A DNA stretch of 64,000 nt from Natronomonas sp. (GCF_028274965.1 NZ_JAQCNO010000040.1:1-64000); one strand, 5' to 3'; counted from the stretch's first letter, positions 28,098-38,229 are shown. Notes: generated from the sequence alone by a model not told the origin. A program made the numbers and translations.

Positions 28098-29390
28098 ATG
28101 TTCGGGACGGACCGGCGGGTCGTCGTGCTGGCGCTGGCCCGGATGGCCGACGCGGTCGCGAACTCGTTTCTCATCATCGTGTTGCCGCTGTACGTCGCCA
28201 GCGGCGAACTCGCGTTGCCGGGCTACGAGGGCGCGGCAGTCCTCGGCGTCCCCGTCACGCTCGAGTTACTCATCGGTCTCGCGCTGTCGCTTTTCGGATT
28301 TCTGAACAGCTTCGCACAGCCCTTTACCGGCCGGCTCTCCGATCGGACCGGCCGCCGGAAGGTGTACATCCTCTTCGGGCTCGTCGTGTTGGCCGTCACG
28401 AGCGTCGCCTACGCGCTCGTCGAGAGCTACGAGGCGCTGTTGGTCGTCCGGGCGATCCAGGGGCTCGGCGGCGCGTTCGTCATTCCGACGACCATCGCCT
28501 TGGTCAACGACCTCGCGCGCACCGACGCCGAGCGCGGGGGCAACTTCGGCGTGTTCAACACGTTCCGGCTCATCGGGTTCGGGTTCGGCCCGGTCGTGGC
28601 CGGTCTCGTCGTCCAGGCCGGGCCGTACGCGCTGCCGTACGGCGCGGTGCTTTCGGGGTTCAACGCCGCCTTCGGCGTCGCCGTCGTCGGCGCCCTGGTC
28701 AGTTTCACGCTCGTGACTGTCCTCATCGAGGACCCACAGACGGGGGCCGCCGACGCCGGCGAGGACCTCTCGATCGCGGTCCTCGACGACGGCAGCGCGC
28801 GCCTCCTCGATCCGGTCTTCGTCCTCGGCGTCGGGACGCTGTTCATGGCGATCTCCATCGCCCTGTTCGCGACGCTTCAGGAGCCGGTCAACCGCCGACT
28901 CGGTCAGGGGCCGACGTGGTTCGGCGTCCAGTTTTCCGCCGTCGTGCTCGCGAACGTCGTCCTCCAGGTTCCGATCGGACGCGCCGCCGACCGGATCGGC
29001 CGGAAGCCGTTCCTGACGTGGGGGCTGGCGCTTCTCATTCCCGCCGTGTTGGCACAGGGGCTCGTCACCGGCCCGTGGCCGATGCTTTTCGCCCGCCTCG
29101 TCCACGGCGTGTCGGTCGCAATGGTGTTCGCCCCGGCGCTGGCGAGCGCCGGTGACATCGCCGGCGAGGGCGAGTCCGGCACGACGCTTTCGGTGCTGAC
29201 GACCGCGTTCGGGTTCGGCACCGCGATCGGCCCGCTCGTCTCGGGGGCGCTCTTCGGCTACGGCTTTCTGGTCCCCTTCGCCGTCGGCGCGGGCCTCGCC
29301 GCTGCCGCGCTGTTGCTCGTCGTCACGCAGATCGACGAGACGCTCGAGGGGGCCGTCTCCGTCGGCTCGCTCGTCCGCCCCGGCGACTGA
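28098..29390 (+). CDS. MFS transporter
   Basis: 12-TM pattern with GRLSDRTGRRKVYI and GRAADRIGRKPFL loops. Confidence 0.92.
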   Translation: MFGTDRRVVVLALARMADAVANSFLIIVLPLYVASGELALPGYEGAAVLGVPVTLELLIGLALSLFGFLNSFAQPFTGRLSDRTGRRKVYILFGLVVLAVTSVAYALVESYEALLVVRAIQGLGGAFVIPTTIALVNDLARTDAERGGNFGVFNTFRLIGFGFGPVVAGLVVQAGPYALPYGAVLSGFNAAFGVAVVGALVSFTLVTVLIEDPQTGAADAGEDLSIAVLDDGSARLLDPVFVLGVGTLFMAISIALFATLQEPVNRRLGQGPTWFGVQFSAVVLANVVLQVPIGRAADRIGRKPFLTWGLALLIPAVLAQGLVTGPWPMLFARLVHGVSVAMVFAPALASAGDIAGEGESGTTLSVLTTAFGFGTAIGPLVSGALFGYGFLVPFAVGAGLAAAALLLVVTQIDETLEGAVSVGSLVRPGD

Positions 29391-29529
29391 GGGCCGCCCA
29401 GACCCGATCGGATCCGATTTGACCTGCCCCGCCCCGACAGCCCGGGCGTCCCGATCGGGAGCCGAAGCCGGACCCGCCCCCGGATCCGGTTCCGGGAAAC
29501 ATATGGCTGTCCTCGACCAACGTTCGGGT

Positions 29530-29898
29530 ATGACCGACGACGTGTTCGTGTACGACGACGACTGTGGGTTCTGCACCTGGTGGGCCGACTTCTTCGCACA
29601 GCGGACCGACCTCGAGATCGTCGGCTTCGCGGAGTTGACCGACGAGCACCTCAAGCGGCTCCCCGAGGAGTACGAGTCCTGCTCGCACCTGCTGACCGAC
29701 CGGACCGTGTACTCCTGTGGGGCGGCGATCGAACAGGCGCTGGTCCGGGCCGACCTCCCGCCGGGGTCGAAACAGATCGTCGACTTCCTCGGGCAGTTCG
29801 AGGACTACAACCGGTTCCGCGAGCGGGCCTACCGCGAACTCGCCGACCGCCGCGGCCTGTGGGGCCAGTTCGTCTCGAAGGACCGCCTCGACCGATAA
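29530..29898 (+). CDS. DCC family thiol-disulfide oxidoreductase-like protein
   Basis: DDVFVYDDDCGFCTWWADFFAQRTDLEIVGF. Confidence 0.85.
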   Translation: MTDDVFVYDDDCGFCTWWADFFAQRTDLEIVGFAELTDEHLKRLPEEYESCSHLLTDRTVYSCGAAIEQALVRADLPPGSKQIVDFLGQFEDYNRFRERAYRELADRRGLWGQFVSKDRLDR

Positions 29899-30034
29899 CC
29901 GCGCCGACGGCCGCGTCCGGACACCGACACCTCCTCTTCTTCGCTTCGCGTCCTGTGCGTTCCGGCCGTCGACGCCACCCCAACGGCGCGAAAGGGGTAT
30001 AGTTTTAAATACGTCCACCCTGTGTTCGGTTGAT

Positions 30035-30907
30035 ATGGCGGCTGGTACACCTACCCACGGGCTGTCCATCCCCTGGACGATCCTGGGTAGCCTGCGGGAA
30101 CTCCGGGAGGCGAAGCGTCAGGACGGGTGTGCCGTGGACTGCGAGCACGACCGGACCGACGACAGCCGGCTCCCGTGGTCGACGGACGGCGAGTACGGCG
30201 GCTGGGGCGGCAACGAACACCACGGAACGGGCGACGAGAGCGGCGGGACGCCGGTCGTGTTCGTCCACGGCAACCAGCGGGACGCCTGCGACTGGGAGCC
30301 CCACGCCGAGTTCTTTTTGCGGCGCGGCTACACCGGCGACGACCTGTGGGCCATCACCTTCCGGGAGGGAACGCCGACCCACGAGTCGATGGCCGAGCAA
30401 CTGGACGAGTTCGTCGGGCGGGTCCGGGAGCACACCGGCGCGGAGTCGGTCGCCGTCGTCGGCCACAGCCTCGGCGTCACGGGCCTCCGGTACTGGCTTT
30501 TGAGCCGCGATCGCTTCGCGTGGGTCGACACCCTCGTCGGGCTGGCCGGGGCGAACCACGGGACCGTTCTCAGCACGATGTGCGTCGACGCCGGCATGAG
30601 CGACGGCGCCTACCGCAGCAGCGAGTTCCTCCGGGCGGACTACGACGAACTCCACGAACACCCCCTTTCGGTGCTGAACCTGAACGAGACCCCCGGCGAT
30701 GTCGAGTACTACACGCTCCGGGGAACCGACGACGCGCTGTTTTGGCGCTGTCAGGACAGCCCGGTGTTGGAGGGCGCGACGAACGTTCTCCTGGAGACGG
30801 ACCACGACGGCGTCCGGACGGACCAGAAGGCCATGGAACACATCTACCAGTGGGTCTCGGGGGTCCACCCGTACAACCTCCAACACCAGGTCTCGACCCC
30901 CTCGTAG
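30035..30907 (+). CDS. Alpha/beta hydrolase, lipase/esterase-like (paralog A)
   Basis: PVVFVHGNQRDACDW oxyanion region, VVGHSLGVTGLRYWL nucleophile elbow. Confidence 0.8.
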   Translation: MAAGTPTHGLSIPWTILGSLRELREAKRQDGCAVDCEHDRTDDSRLPWSTDGEYGGWGGNEHHGTGDESGGTPVVFVHGNQRDACDWEPHAEFFLRRGYTGDDLWAITFREGTPTHESMAEQLDEFVGRVREHTGAESVAVVGHSLGVTGLRYWLLSRDRFAWVDTLVGLAGANHGTVLSTMCVDAGMSDGAYRSSEFLRADYDELHEHPLSVLNLNETPGDVEYYTLRGTDDALFWRCQDSPVLEGATNVLLETDHDGVRTDQKAMEHIYQWVSGVHPYNLQHQVSTPS

Positions 30908-30964
30908 CCTCGACCGTCGTAGCTCCGACCGTCGTAGCCTCGACCGTCGTAGCTCCGACCGGCG
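30905..30964. repeat. 15-bp tandem repeat, 4 copies, beginning at a stop codon
   Basis: tagcctcgaccgtcg / tagctccgaccgtcg / tagcctcgaccgtcg / tagctccgaccggcg. Confidence 0.93.
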
Positions 30965-30998
30965 TCATCCTTACCAGCCGCGGCGACCTCTACCACGC

Positions 30999-31277
30999 AT
31001 GGCCGATCGAATCATGCGGGTCAACGCGTACACGACGCTCGATCTCATAGACGGCGAGGCCGAAGGCCACGGGTTCACCGAGGAGGCCTACGCCGTGTTG
31101 AACGTGACGAGCCCCCGGGAGGACCCCGATCACGTCTCGCTGCAACTCGAACTCGACAACACCGAACTCGAGGAGCTACGCCCCCACGCCGACACCGTTC
31201 GGCTCTCCGCGACGGAGGCCAGAGAGCTGGCCGAGGACCTCGAGAAACACGCCGCCAAGGTCGACGCGGCCGAGTGA
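30999..31277 (+). CDS. Conserved haloarchaeal hypothetical protein (DUF6360-like)
   Basis: 92-aa acidic ORF MADRIMRVNAYTTLDLIDGEAEGHGFTEEAYAVLNV. Confidence 0.6.
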   Translation: MADRIMRVNAYTTLDLIDGEAEGHGFTEEAYAVLNVTSPREDPDHVSLQLELDNTELEELRPHADTVRLSATEARELAEDLEKHAAKVDAAE

Positions 31278-31311
31278 GCGGCGCCGTGTCGCCGTTTCGT
31301 CCCCGCCCGCG

Positions 31312-31635
31312 TCACTCCGCCGGTCCGAACCGGTAGGTCAGGACCTCGCTCGTGTCGTCCCACTCGAACCCGCCCGGGTGGACCTTCCGCATCCGGGCCT
31401 TGTAGGCCTCCAGCGACGGCGACCCCTCCCGTTTTGCGTCGACGTCGGTCAGGTCCCCGAGCGTCCGCTCTTCGACGCGGTCGATCTCGAAGGTCGTCCC
31501 GTCGAGTTCGAACGTGTCGCCGGCCTCGGCGTACCGGGTGCCGGCTCCGCGGCTGAGCTGCGTGATCTCGCCGTCGAGAACGGCGCTCTTTACGCGGTCG
31601 TTCGGCAACAGCGCGTCGGGATCGATCTCGCCCAT
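31312..31635 (-). CDS. ASCH-like domain protein
   Basis: 107-aa ORF; GDTFELDGTTFEIDRVEERTLGDLTDVDAKREG resembles ASCH/RNA-binding beta-barrel patterns. Confidence 0.55.
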   Translation of the reverse strand: MGEIDPDALLPNDRVKSAVLDGEITQLSRGAGTRYAEAGDTFELDGTTFEIDRVEERTLGDLTDVDAKREGSPSLEAYKARMRKVHPGGFEWDDTSEVLTYRFGPAE

Positions 31636-31835
31636 GCGTGGCGTAGGCGCGCCACCGACTTAACCGGTGAGGCCGCCGCCGACTCAACGAATGAACTCGA
31701 CACCACCGAGGCGACGATGACCCCGCCGATCCGACCGCCGGGGCGGTTTCACGCCTCCGAGTCCTCCGCCCGCAGCTTCGCGGTTTCCCTACCGGCGGGC
31801 TCCGTTTCCGTCCGCTTTCGGCGCTCGGTTCCCGT

Positions 31836-32198
31836 TCAGCCGGCGAGGATCCCGCCGATCGCACCGCCGATCGCGCTGTCGACCGCCAGAAGGAGCGCGA
31901 TCACCGCGCCGATCGCGAAGACCCCGAGCCCGCCCAACAGCCCGAACGGACCGGCGACGCCGGCCCCGACGACGGAGACGACGATCGCCAACAGCACGGC
32001 GACGACGAGCCCGCCAAGGGCTCCGGCCAAGAGCCCGTGCCACGCGCCGTCGCCGAGTCCGCTCCCGCCGAGATACCCCGCGACCCCGCCGCCGAGCAGC
32101 CCCGCGCCGACGTGTCCGATCACCGGGATCGCAAACGCGAACACGCTCGCGACGACCCCGACCGCGAACCCGACGAGAACCGCCTTCCAGTCAGTCAT
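31836..32198 (-). CDS. DUF5518-like membrane protein
   Basis: Gly/Ala-rich multi-TM pattern VGHVGAGLLGGGVAGYLGGSG. Confidence 0.7.
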   Translation of the reverse strand: MTDWKAVLVGFAVGVVASVFAFAIPVIGHVGAGLLGGGVAGYLGGSGLGDGAWHGLLAGALGGLVVAVLLAIVVSVVGAGVAGPFGLLGGLGVFAIGAVIALLLAVDSAIGGAIGGILAG

Positions 32199-32359
32199 GT
32201 CCGGACACTCGCGGGCAGCGGCTAAACCGCTACCGGCCGAGGCGACGGCCGGCCCGAAAACAGGGGCGTGGGTCCACCCGGAGCCGCCGGCTCCGGGGTC
32301 TCCGTTTCGAGCGTTGAGCCGCGGTGACAGATGAAGCCGCTCGGCCCCCGATCGGAGCC

Positions 32360-32776
32360 ATGAGCGACACGAGGGTTCTTCTCGTCGAGGACAGCGGCTT
32401 CATGGCAACGCACACGTCGGGAACGCTCGAATCGGTCCACGGCATGACCGTCCGGATCGCCGGAACGGCGCGCGAAGCCCGGACGCTTCTCGCCGACGGC
32501 GGGTTCGACTGTCTCGTCGTCAACACGCAACTCCCCGGCGAAAACGGCATCGAGTTCGTCCGGTCGGTCCGGAACGACGACGACCTCCCGGCGGTGCCGG
32601 CGATACTCTTCACCAGCGGGAACCTCGAGACCGTCGCCGGCGACGCCTTCGCGGCCGGCGTCGTCGACGTCGTGAGCAAGGACCACCACGCCGGCAACTC
32701 TATGGACGTGTTCGCAAACCGGATCGAGGTCGCGATCGACGCGTTCGAGCGACGGAAACGGCTCGGAACGACCTGA
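32360..32776 (+). CDS. Atypical response-regulator receiver domain protein
   Basis: VLLVEDSGFM acidic pocket, C-terminal SK present; phosphoacceptor position reads VVNTQLPG (Asn). Confidence 0.8.
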   Translation: MSDTRVLLVEDSGFMATHTSGTLESVHGMTVRIAGTAREARTLLADGGFDCLVVNTQLPGENGIEFVRSVRNDDDLPAVPAILFTSGNLETVAGDAFAAGVVDVVSKDHHAGNSMDVFANRIEVAIDAFERRKRLGTT

Positions 32777-32901
32777 AGGGCCGGTCTGCGTCGTCCCCGA
32801 CTACCGCCTCGAGCGCCGCCGCGTTCGGCCCGTTCCGACGCCGCCCGCCGCTCCGGCGCGCCTTCGAAGCGTTTTTCTCCCGCACCATCGCACTCTACCG
32901 C

Positions 32902-33111
32902 ATGGACCGAGACGCCGTCGTCGAGGCCGTGGTCGCGCTTTTCGGTGTCGTGACGCTCGCGGCCGTCATCATCTGGATCGGCTCCGCCTACACGAACGGC
33001 GGGACGGATCTCGGGCTCACCGATCAGGGCGGCATCGCTCTGGTCGGCGCGATCGCCTTTTTCATCCTGTTCATGTCCGCGATCGGCCTCGGTCTCTCCC
33101 GGCGCTACTGA
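32902..33111 (+). CDS. Small two-TM membrane protein
   Basis: 69-aa hydrophobic ORF MDRDAVVEAVVALFGVVTLAAVIIWIGSAY. Confidence 0.65.
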   Translation: MDRDAVVEAVVALFGVVTLAAVIIWIGSAYTNGGTDLGLTDQGGIALVGAIAFFILFMSAIGLGLSRRY

Positions 33112-34166
33112 CGCCAGTCGACGATCCTGTCGTCCGGCGACCTGTCGATCCGCCGCTCGTAGTACGACAGCGGATGCCTGATCGTCTCGCAGACCTCGTC
33201 CGTGTTGACGCAGTCGCCGTACTCCTCCATGACCGCACAGGACGGCGGCGCGGCGACGGTCCCCTCGTCGTCGCGGAGCCGCCGCGCCTGCGTGCGGATC
33301 GCCTCGGCGTCGTCCCCCGACAGCGAGCACAACTCGACGATCCCCTCGGCGTCGAGCCCCGTTGCGAGCAGGAACGACACGAGCGAGAACCGGGAGTGAT
33401 CCGGCAGCGCGCCCCCGTCTTTCGCCCGCGTCAGGAGGGCCCGCATGCAGGGCGGGAACAGCCCCGGAACGACCGCCTCGAACGACATCGGCGGGTCGAG
33501 GTCGGCGATGGCCCGCCGGATCGAGGACAGCTCCCGCGAGAGCGGCTCGGCGACGCTGTCCGGCACGTCGAGCGGCAGCCCCTCGGCGACGCGGGAGCCG
33601 ACCGCCTCGCGCAACAGCGTGTACAGCTCCGGGCGCGTGATCGGGATCGTCCCGGCGTCGAGGGGTCGCCCGGCGAGCCGCCAGTCCGCGTCGTCGAGTT
33701 CGCCGGCGAGTTCGAGATACGCCGTCACCGCGACGTCGAAGCGGCCGTCGCCGGTCGGCTCGACGCCGCCCCCGAGGTCGAAATCGGCGAGCAGCCGATC
33801 GAGCGTGAGGCGCTCTCCGGGGGTGCTTTTGAGCCCCAGGTCCGCCTCGAAGTCCTCGACGAAGCGCTCGCGCGCGGTCGCCGCCTCGGCCGCCGCGTAC
33901 TTTTTCGTCGCCCCCGGGAGATCGAGAAGCGACACGAGCACCCGGGCGATGGGGTACGAGAGCAACTCGGCGCGGGTACTCCAGAGCCGCGGCTCCTCGG
34001 GGGCCGTCGTTCCCTCCAGGAGCGCCCGCTCGACCCGCTCGTGTCCGCGCTCGACCGCCGGACCGCCCTCCTCGACGAGCGCCGCGAGGTCGACGTCGGC
34101 CTCGCTTACGGCCTCCCGGGACGCGTCGAGAAACGGGTACCGGGCGTGGAGCGCCTCCATGTTCAC
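33105..34166 (-). CDS. priL: DNA primase large subunit PriL
   Basis: MEALHARYPFLDASREAV, LFPPCMRALLTRAK...LPDHSRFSLVSFLLATG, Cys residues of the Fe-S domain (SCAVMEEYGDCVN...CETIRHPLSYYE). Confidence 0.93.
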   Translation of the reverse strand: MNMEALHARYPFLDASREAVSEADVDLAALVEEGGPAVERGHERVERALLEGTTAPEEPRLWSTRAELLSYPIARVLVSLLDLPGATKKYAAAEAATARERFVEDFEADLGLKSTPGERLTLDRLLADFDLGGGVEPTGDGRFDVAVTAYLELAGELDDADWRLAGRPLDAGTIPITRPELYTLLREAVGSRVAEGLPLDVPDSVAEPLSRELSSIRRAIADLDPPMSFEAVVPGLFPPCMRALLTRAKDGGALPDHSRFSLVSFLLATGLDAEGIVELCSLSGDDAEAIRTQARRLRDDEGTVAAPPSCAVMEEYGDCVNTDEVCETIRHPLSYYERRIDRSPDDRIVDWRQ

Positions 34167-34313
34167 CGCTACCGGATCGGCGCCGATAAACGCACCGACC
34201 GCGTCGACGGCGCGGGTCGACCCGGCGCGAGCGACCGTCCCGACGGCGCCCCGACAGCGCTCCGCCGGACGCGAGCGATACGGTTTTCAACGCCGCCACG
34301 CCCAGTCTTAGGC

Positions 34314-34904
34314 GTGCGACTCAGGTACCGCTGTCCGGGCTGTCGGACGACGAGTAACCTCCACGATCCCGGCTGTGAGTTCGAGGGGACCGACCGCCGC
34401 CACATCGAGAAGGCCTACACCGACCTCCTCGGGCCGCTCTCGATCCGGGACTACGACGACGAGGACGCGCTCCGGGAGGCGGTCCCGGAGCGCTGGAGCG
34501 GCCTCCACGCGGCCGTGTTCCGCCGTCTCAAGAGCGACCAGCGGGTCGTCGAGGAAGACGGGAGCCTCAGGCTTCTCGCGCCGGAGGCGTACCGCGATCG
34601 CGTCTCGCGCCCGACGTTCGAGCCGCTGCAGACGATCTACGAGAGCGGCAGCGTCCCCGGCGCACACGACCACTCCGTGTTCGCCATGATCGCCTTCTAC
34701 GAGATGGTCGGACTCTCCTGGGAGGAGGCCCGCGAGAACACGATCGAGTGGCTCGAGGAGTCCGGCACCTGGGCCCGCGGCGGGTTCGAGGAGTCCTCGC
34801 CGGGCGAACTCGTCGATTCGAAGAAACACGTGTTCGAGGAGGGCTACGGGTGGAAACAGGCCGCGACGGAGGCCAAAGCCGTCATCGATCGCCGCGTGTC
34901 CTGA
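34314..34904 (+). CDS. Primase-associated haloarchaeal protein, N-terminal zinc ribbon, PriCT-like C-terminus
   Basis: GTG start; YRCPGCRTTSNLHDPGCEF; YEMVGLSWEEARENTIEWLEESGTW...YGWKQAATEAK; divergent from priL. Confidence 0.6.
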   Translation: MRLRYRCPGCRTTSNLHDPGCEFEGTDRRHIEKAYTDLLGPLSIRDYDDEDALREAVPERWSGLHAAVFRRLKSDQRVVEEDGSLRLLAPEAYRDRVSRPTFEPLQTIYESGSVPGAHDHSVFAMIAFYEMVGLSWEEARENTIEWLEESGTWARGGFEESSPGELVDSKKHVFEEGYGWKQAATEAKAVIDRRVS

Positions 34905-34992
34905 CCGCCCGAGGCCGTCTCAGACTGCGGAGCCGACGCGGACCCCTCGACGTCGCCGTTCTGGCGGCCGACCTCGGGCCTCCTCGCCGCGG

Positions 34993-35382
34993 TCACAGCG
35001 CCGGCGTCCACCGGTACTTGACCGTCCTCGTGCCGTCGAACCGGGGCCCGGCGCCGCGGCGCTCGAAGCCGGCCCGCTCTGCGGCCGCCTTCACCGCCTC
35101 GTCCGTCTCCATCGCGAGCAGTTCGACGCGCATGTCCTCGCCGTCGGCGAACCGCCGCGGCTCCGCCAACAGCCGCTCGCAGACCTCGGTGCTCCCCTCA
35201 AGTTGCGTCACGTACACCGTCGAGTCCTCCGCGTCGTAGCTGATGAACCCCTCGACGGCATCCCCGCTGCCGACGACCCGCACCGTCCGGTCGTGGACGA
35301 GGTTCCGCATCACGTCGGTCGGCGCGTCGGTAAAGGCCGCCAGTCGCTCCGCGTCCGCCTCGACCGCGTCCCGTATGCTCAT
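34993..35382 (-). CDS. GNAT-like acetyltransferase domain protein
   Basis: MSIRDAVEADAERLAAFTDAP...AAERAGFERRGAGPRF. Confidence 0.6.
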   Translation of the reverse strand: MSIRDAVEADAERLAAFTDAPTDVMRNLVHDRTVRVVGSGDAVEGFISYDAEDSTVYVTQLEGSTEVCERLLAEPRRFADGEDMRVELLAMETDEAVKAAAERAGFERRGAGPRFDGTRTVKYRWTPAL

Positions 35383-35558
35383 GCTACGGGGTAACGTATC
35401 GGGCGGTATTAACGTTTGGCGGGCGGCGAGCGCGCCGCCGAGGTGCGCGAACCGCCCGAGCGCTCGACGCCGAACGGGGCGGCGGAGATGAACACCGTTA
35501 TCTTCCATGCCCGGCAACCGGGGGCCATGAGCCATCGCACGGGATCGCGGGTGAGACG

Positions 35559-36743
35559 ATGCGGGTGATCGCCAAGTTCGGCGGGACCAGCCTCGGCAAC
35601 GGTGACCGGGTCAACCGGGCCGCCGACTCGATCGCCGATGCGGTCAACGAGGGCCACGAGGTCGCCATCGTCGCCAGCGCCATGGGATCGACGACGGACT
35701 TCCTGCTCGATGCGATCACCTTCGAGGTCGACGAGGCCGACGAGGCCGAGATCGTCTCGATGGGCGAGCGCACGTCCGTCCGGATGCTGAAGGCGGCGCT
35801 CGGAGCCCGGGGCGTCGACGCGAAGTTCCTCGAACCCGGCTCCGACGACTGGCCCATCATCACCGACGAACACGGCCAGGTCGACGTCGAGGAGACCCAG
35901 CGTCGGGCGAAGAAACTCGCCGCCGACATGGCCGCAAACGGGTACGTCCCCGTATTCACCGGCTTTCTCGCACAGGACCACGCCGGCAACGTGACGACGC
36001 TCGGCCGGGGGGGTTCGGACACGACCGCCGTCATGCTCGGCAACTACATGGACGCCGAGGAGGTCGTCATCATCACCGACGTCGAGGGCGTCATGACCGG
36101 CGACCCGCGGGTCGTCGAGGGGGCCCGAAACGTCGGCGAGATCACGGTCGACGAACTCCGGAACCTCTCGTTTCGCGGCGCGGAGGTCGTCGCGCCCTCG
36201 GCGCTGTCGTACAAGACGGGCGACATGATCGTCCGGGTCGCACACTACCAACACGGCGACTTACTCGCCGGCGGCACGACGATCTCCGGGCAGTTCGAGA
36301 ACCTCATCGATATGCGGGAGGAACCGCTCGCCTGTCTGACCGCGGCCGGCCGGGCGATCCGGAACACGCCAGGGGTCCTCTCGGATCTCTCGACGGCCCT
36401 CTCGGAGGCCGACATCAACGTCGACGCCGTCGCGAGCGGGATGGACTCGGTGTCGTTTTACGTCGACTCCGCGGTCGCCGAGCGGGCCGAGAACGTCCTC
36501 CACGAGGCGGTCATCGACCTACAGGAGGTTTCGAGCGTCACCGTCGACTCGGACGTGGCGGTCGTCCGCATCACCGGCGGCGAACTCCCGAACCAATCGG
36601 GCGTCCTCGAGGAGGTCATCGTTCCGCTGGCGAACGAACACATCAACGTCCTCGATCTGATCACGAGCGCCACCTCAATCGCGGTCTTTATCGAGTGGGA
36701 CGACCGCGAGCAGGCCCTCGACATCATCCAGCGGGCGGTCTGA
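35559..36743 (+). CDS. lysC: Aspartate kinase
   Basis: MRVIAKFGGTSLGNGDRV, GRGGSDTTAVMLGN, two ACT domains. Confidence 0.96.
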   Translation: MRVIAKFGGTSLGNGDRVNRAADSIADAVNEGHEVAIVASAMGSTTDFLLDAITFEVDEADEAEIVSMGERTSVRMLKAALGARGVDAKFLEPGSDDWPIITDEHGQVDVEETQRRAKKLAADMAANGYVPVFTGFLAQDHAGNVTTLGRGGSDTTAVMLGNYMDAEEVVIITDVEGVMTGDPRVVEGARNVGEITVDELRNLSFRGAEVVAPSALSYKTGDMIVRVAHYQHGDLLAGGTTISGQFENLIDMREEPLACLTAAGRAIRNTPGVLSDLSTALSEADINVDAVASGMDSVSFYVDSAVAERAENVLHEAVIDLQEVSSVTVDSDVAVVRITGGELPNQSGVLEEVIVPLANEHINVLDLITSATSIAVFIEWDDREQALDIIQRAV

Positions 36744-36848
36744 GACGGGCCGCCGCGACCGCGCGACACCGACCGCCGGAGGGCGCCGACCTTGTGGGCG
36801 TGTCGATCCGACAGGTTTCTGTCGACGCGGCCGCCTCGTGTTCGATGT

Positions 36849-37313
36849 ATGCGCGTCGCCGTCATCGGCGGATCCGTGATCGACGAACCGACCTACGAGG
36901 CCGCCTCCGAGGTCGGCCGGCGCCTCGGCGAACGCGGCCACGCCGTCGTCTGTGGCGGCACGACCGGCGTCATGGAAGCCGTCTGCCGGGGGGCGAGAGA
37001 GGCCTCGCCAGACGCGAAAACGATCGGCGTCCTCCCCGGCGGGGACCGGACGGCGGCCAACGAGTGGGTGACGACGCCGATTGTCACGGGGATGGGCAAC
37101 GCCAGAAACGCCCTCGTCGTCATGAACGGCGACGCCGTCATCGCGATCGACGGCGAGACCGGGACGCTCTCGGAACTCGGTCACGCACTGGATCTCGGGC
37201 TGCCGGTCGCTGGCCTCGACACGCACGCGATCGCGCTCGACGGGTTCGAGGCCGTTTCGACGCCCGCCGCGGCGGTCGAACACGTCGAGCGCGAGGCCGC
37301 CGATCGGCGCTAG
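36849..37313 (+). CDS. TIGR00725/LOG family protein
   Basis: MRVAVIGGSVIDEPTYEAASEVGRRLGERGHAVVCGGTTGVMEAV. Confidence 0.85.
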   Translation: MRVAVIGGSVIDEPTYEAASEVGRRLGERGHAVVCGGTTGVMEAVCRGAREASPDAKTIGVLPGGDRTAANEWVTTPIVTGMGNARNALVVMNGDAVIAIDGETGTLSELGHALDLGLPVAGLDTHAIALDGFEAVSTPAAAVEHVEREAADRR

Positions 37314-37365
37314 TGGGCCGTCTCTCTCGATCCCAACTCACAGGTCTCGGAGTCCCTTCGTTCGC

Positions 37366-38229
37366 CTACGCGTCCCCGAGCAGGCCTCCGAGGAGGTCCT
37401 CCGTGTCGACCGACAGCAGGTGCGACCTGAACTCCGCGGACGCGTAGGGGTCCGACCGAACGCCCGACGCGGGAAGGGACTCCCCGACGCGGTCGGCCGC
37501 GGCCGCCGCCGTCGCCGCCTCGGCGCTCGCCCCCTCGAGTTCCGCCTCAACCCCGCGGAGCCGGATCGGGTGCGGCCCGACGGCCGTCACCCCGACTCGG
37601 GCCTCCTCGATCGCGCCCTCGTCGCACCGGAGGTAGCCGGCGACGCCGACCGCGGCGTAGCCCGACAGCGGGTTCCGACGCTTGTGGTAGGCGCTCGTCC
37701 CCGCCCCGTCGGTCGGCACCTCGAGGGCCGTGACGATCTCGTCGGCCCCGACCGCCGTCTCGAACTCGCCCTCGAAGAGCTCCGACGCCGCGAGCGTTCG
37801 CTCGCCGTCGGGGCCCCGAAGCGTCGTTTTGGCCTTGAGCGCGAGCACCGCCGCCGCCGGATCGACCCGGGGGTCGCCGTGGGCGAGGTTGCCGCCGATC
37901 GTCCCGCCGGCGCGCACCTGGAGGTCGCCGACGGCCCCGGCGGCCTCGGCCAGCGCCGGCGCGTGTTCGCGGACCGCCGTCGACTCCGCGATGTCCGCGT
38001 GGGTCGCGAGCGCGCCGACGGTGAGAGAGCCCCCGTCGCGTTCGATCCCCGAGAGCCGCTCGATGCGGCTGATGTCGACGAGCGCCGGGGGCGATTCCTC
38101 GTCGGTCTTCATCCGGGGCAACAGCCCGTGGGCCCCGGCGAGCGGTTCCGCGTCCGGGATCGACCCGAGCAGGTCGACCGCCTCCTCGACGGTCCCGGCC
38201 CGGTGGTACTCGAAGCCGTCGGCGTGCAT
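37366..38229 (-). CDS. FAD-binding subunit of xanthine/CO dehydrogenase family (CoxM-like)
   Basis: FAD-binding motif AGGTIGGNLAHGDPRVDPAA; overlaps coxL-like gene. Confidence 0.9.
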   Translation of the reverse strand: MHADGFEYHRAGTVEEAVDLLGSIPDAEPLAGAHGLLPRMKTDEESPPALVDISRIERLSGIERDGGSLTVGALATHADIAESTAVREHAPALAEAAGAVGDLQVRAGGTIGGNLAHGDPRVDPAAAVLALKAKTTLRGPDGERTLAASELFEGEFETAVGADEIVTALEVPTDGAGTSAYHKRRNPLSGYAAVGVAGYLRCDEGAIEEARVGVTAVGPHPIRLRGVEAELEGASAEAATAAAAADRVGESLPASGVRSDPYASAEFRSHLLSVDTEDLLGGLLGDA

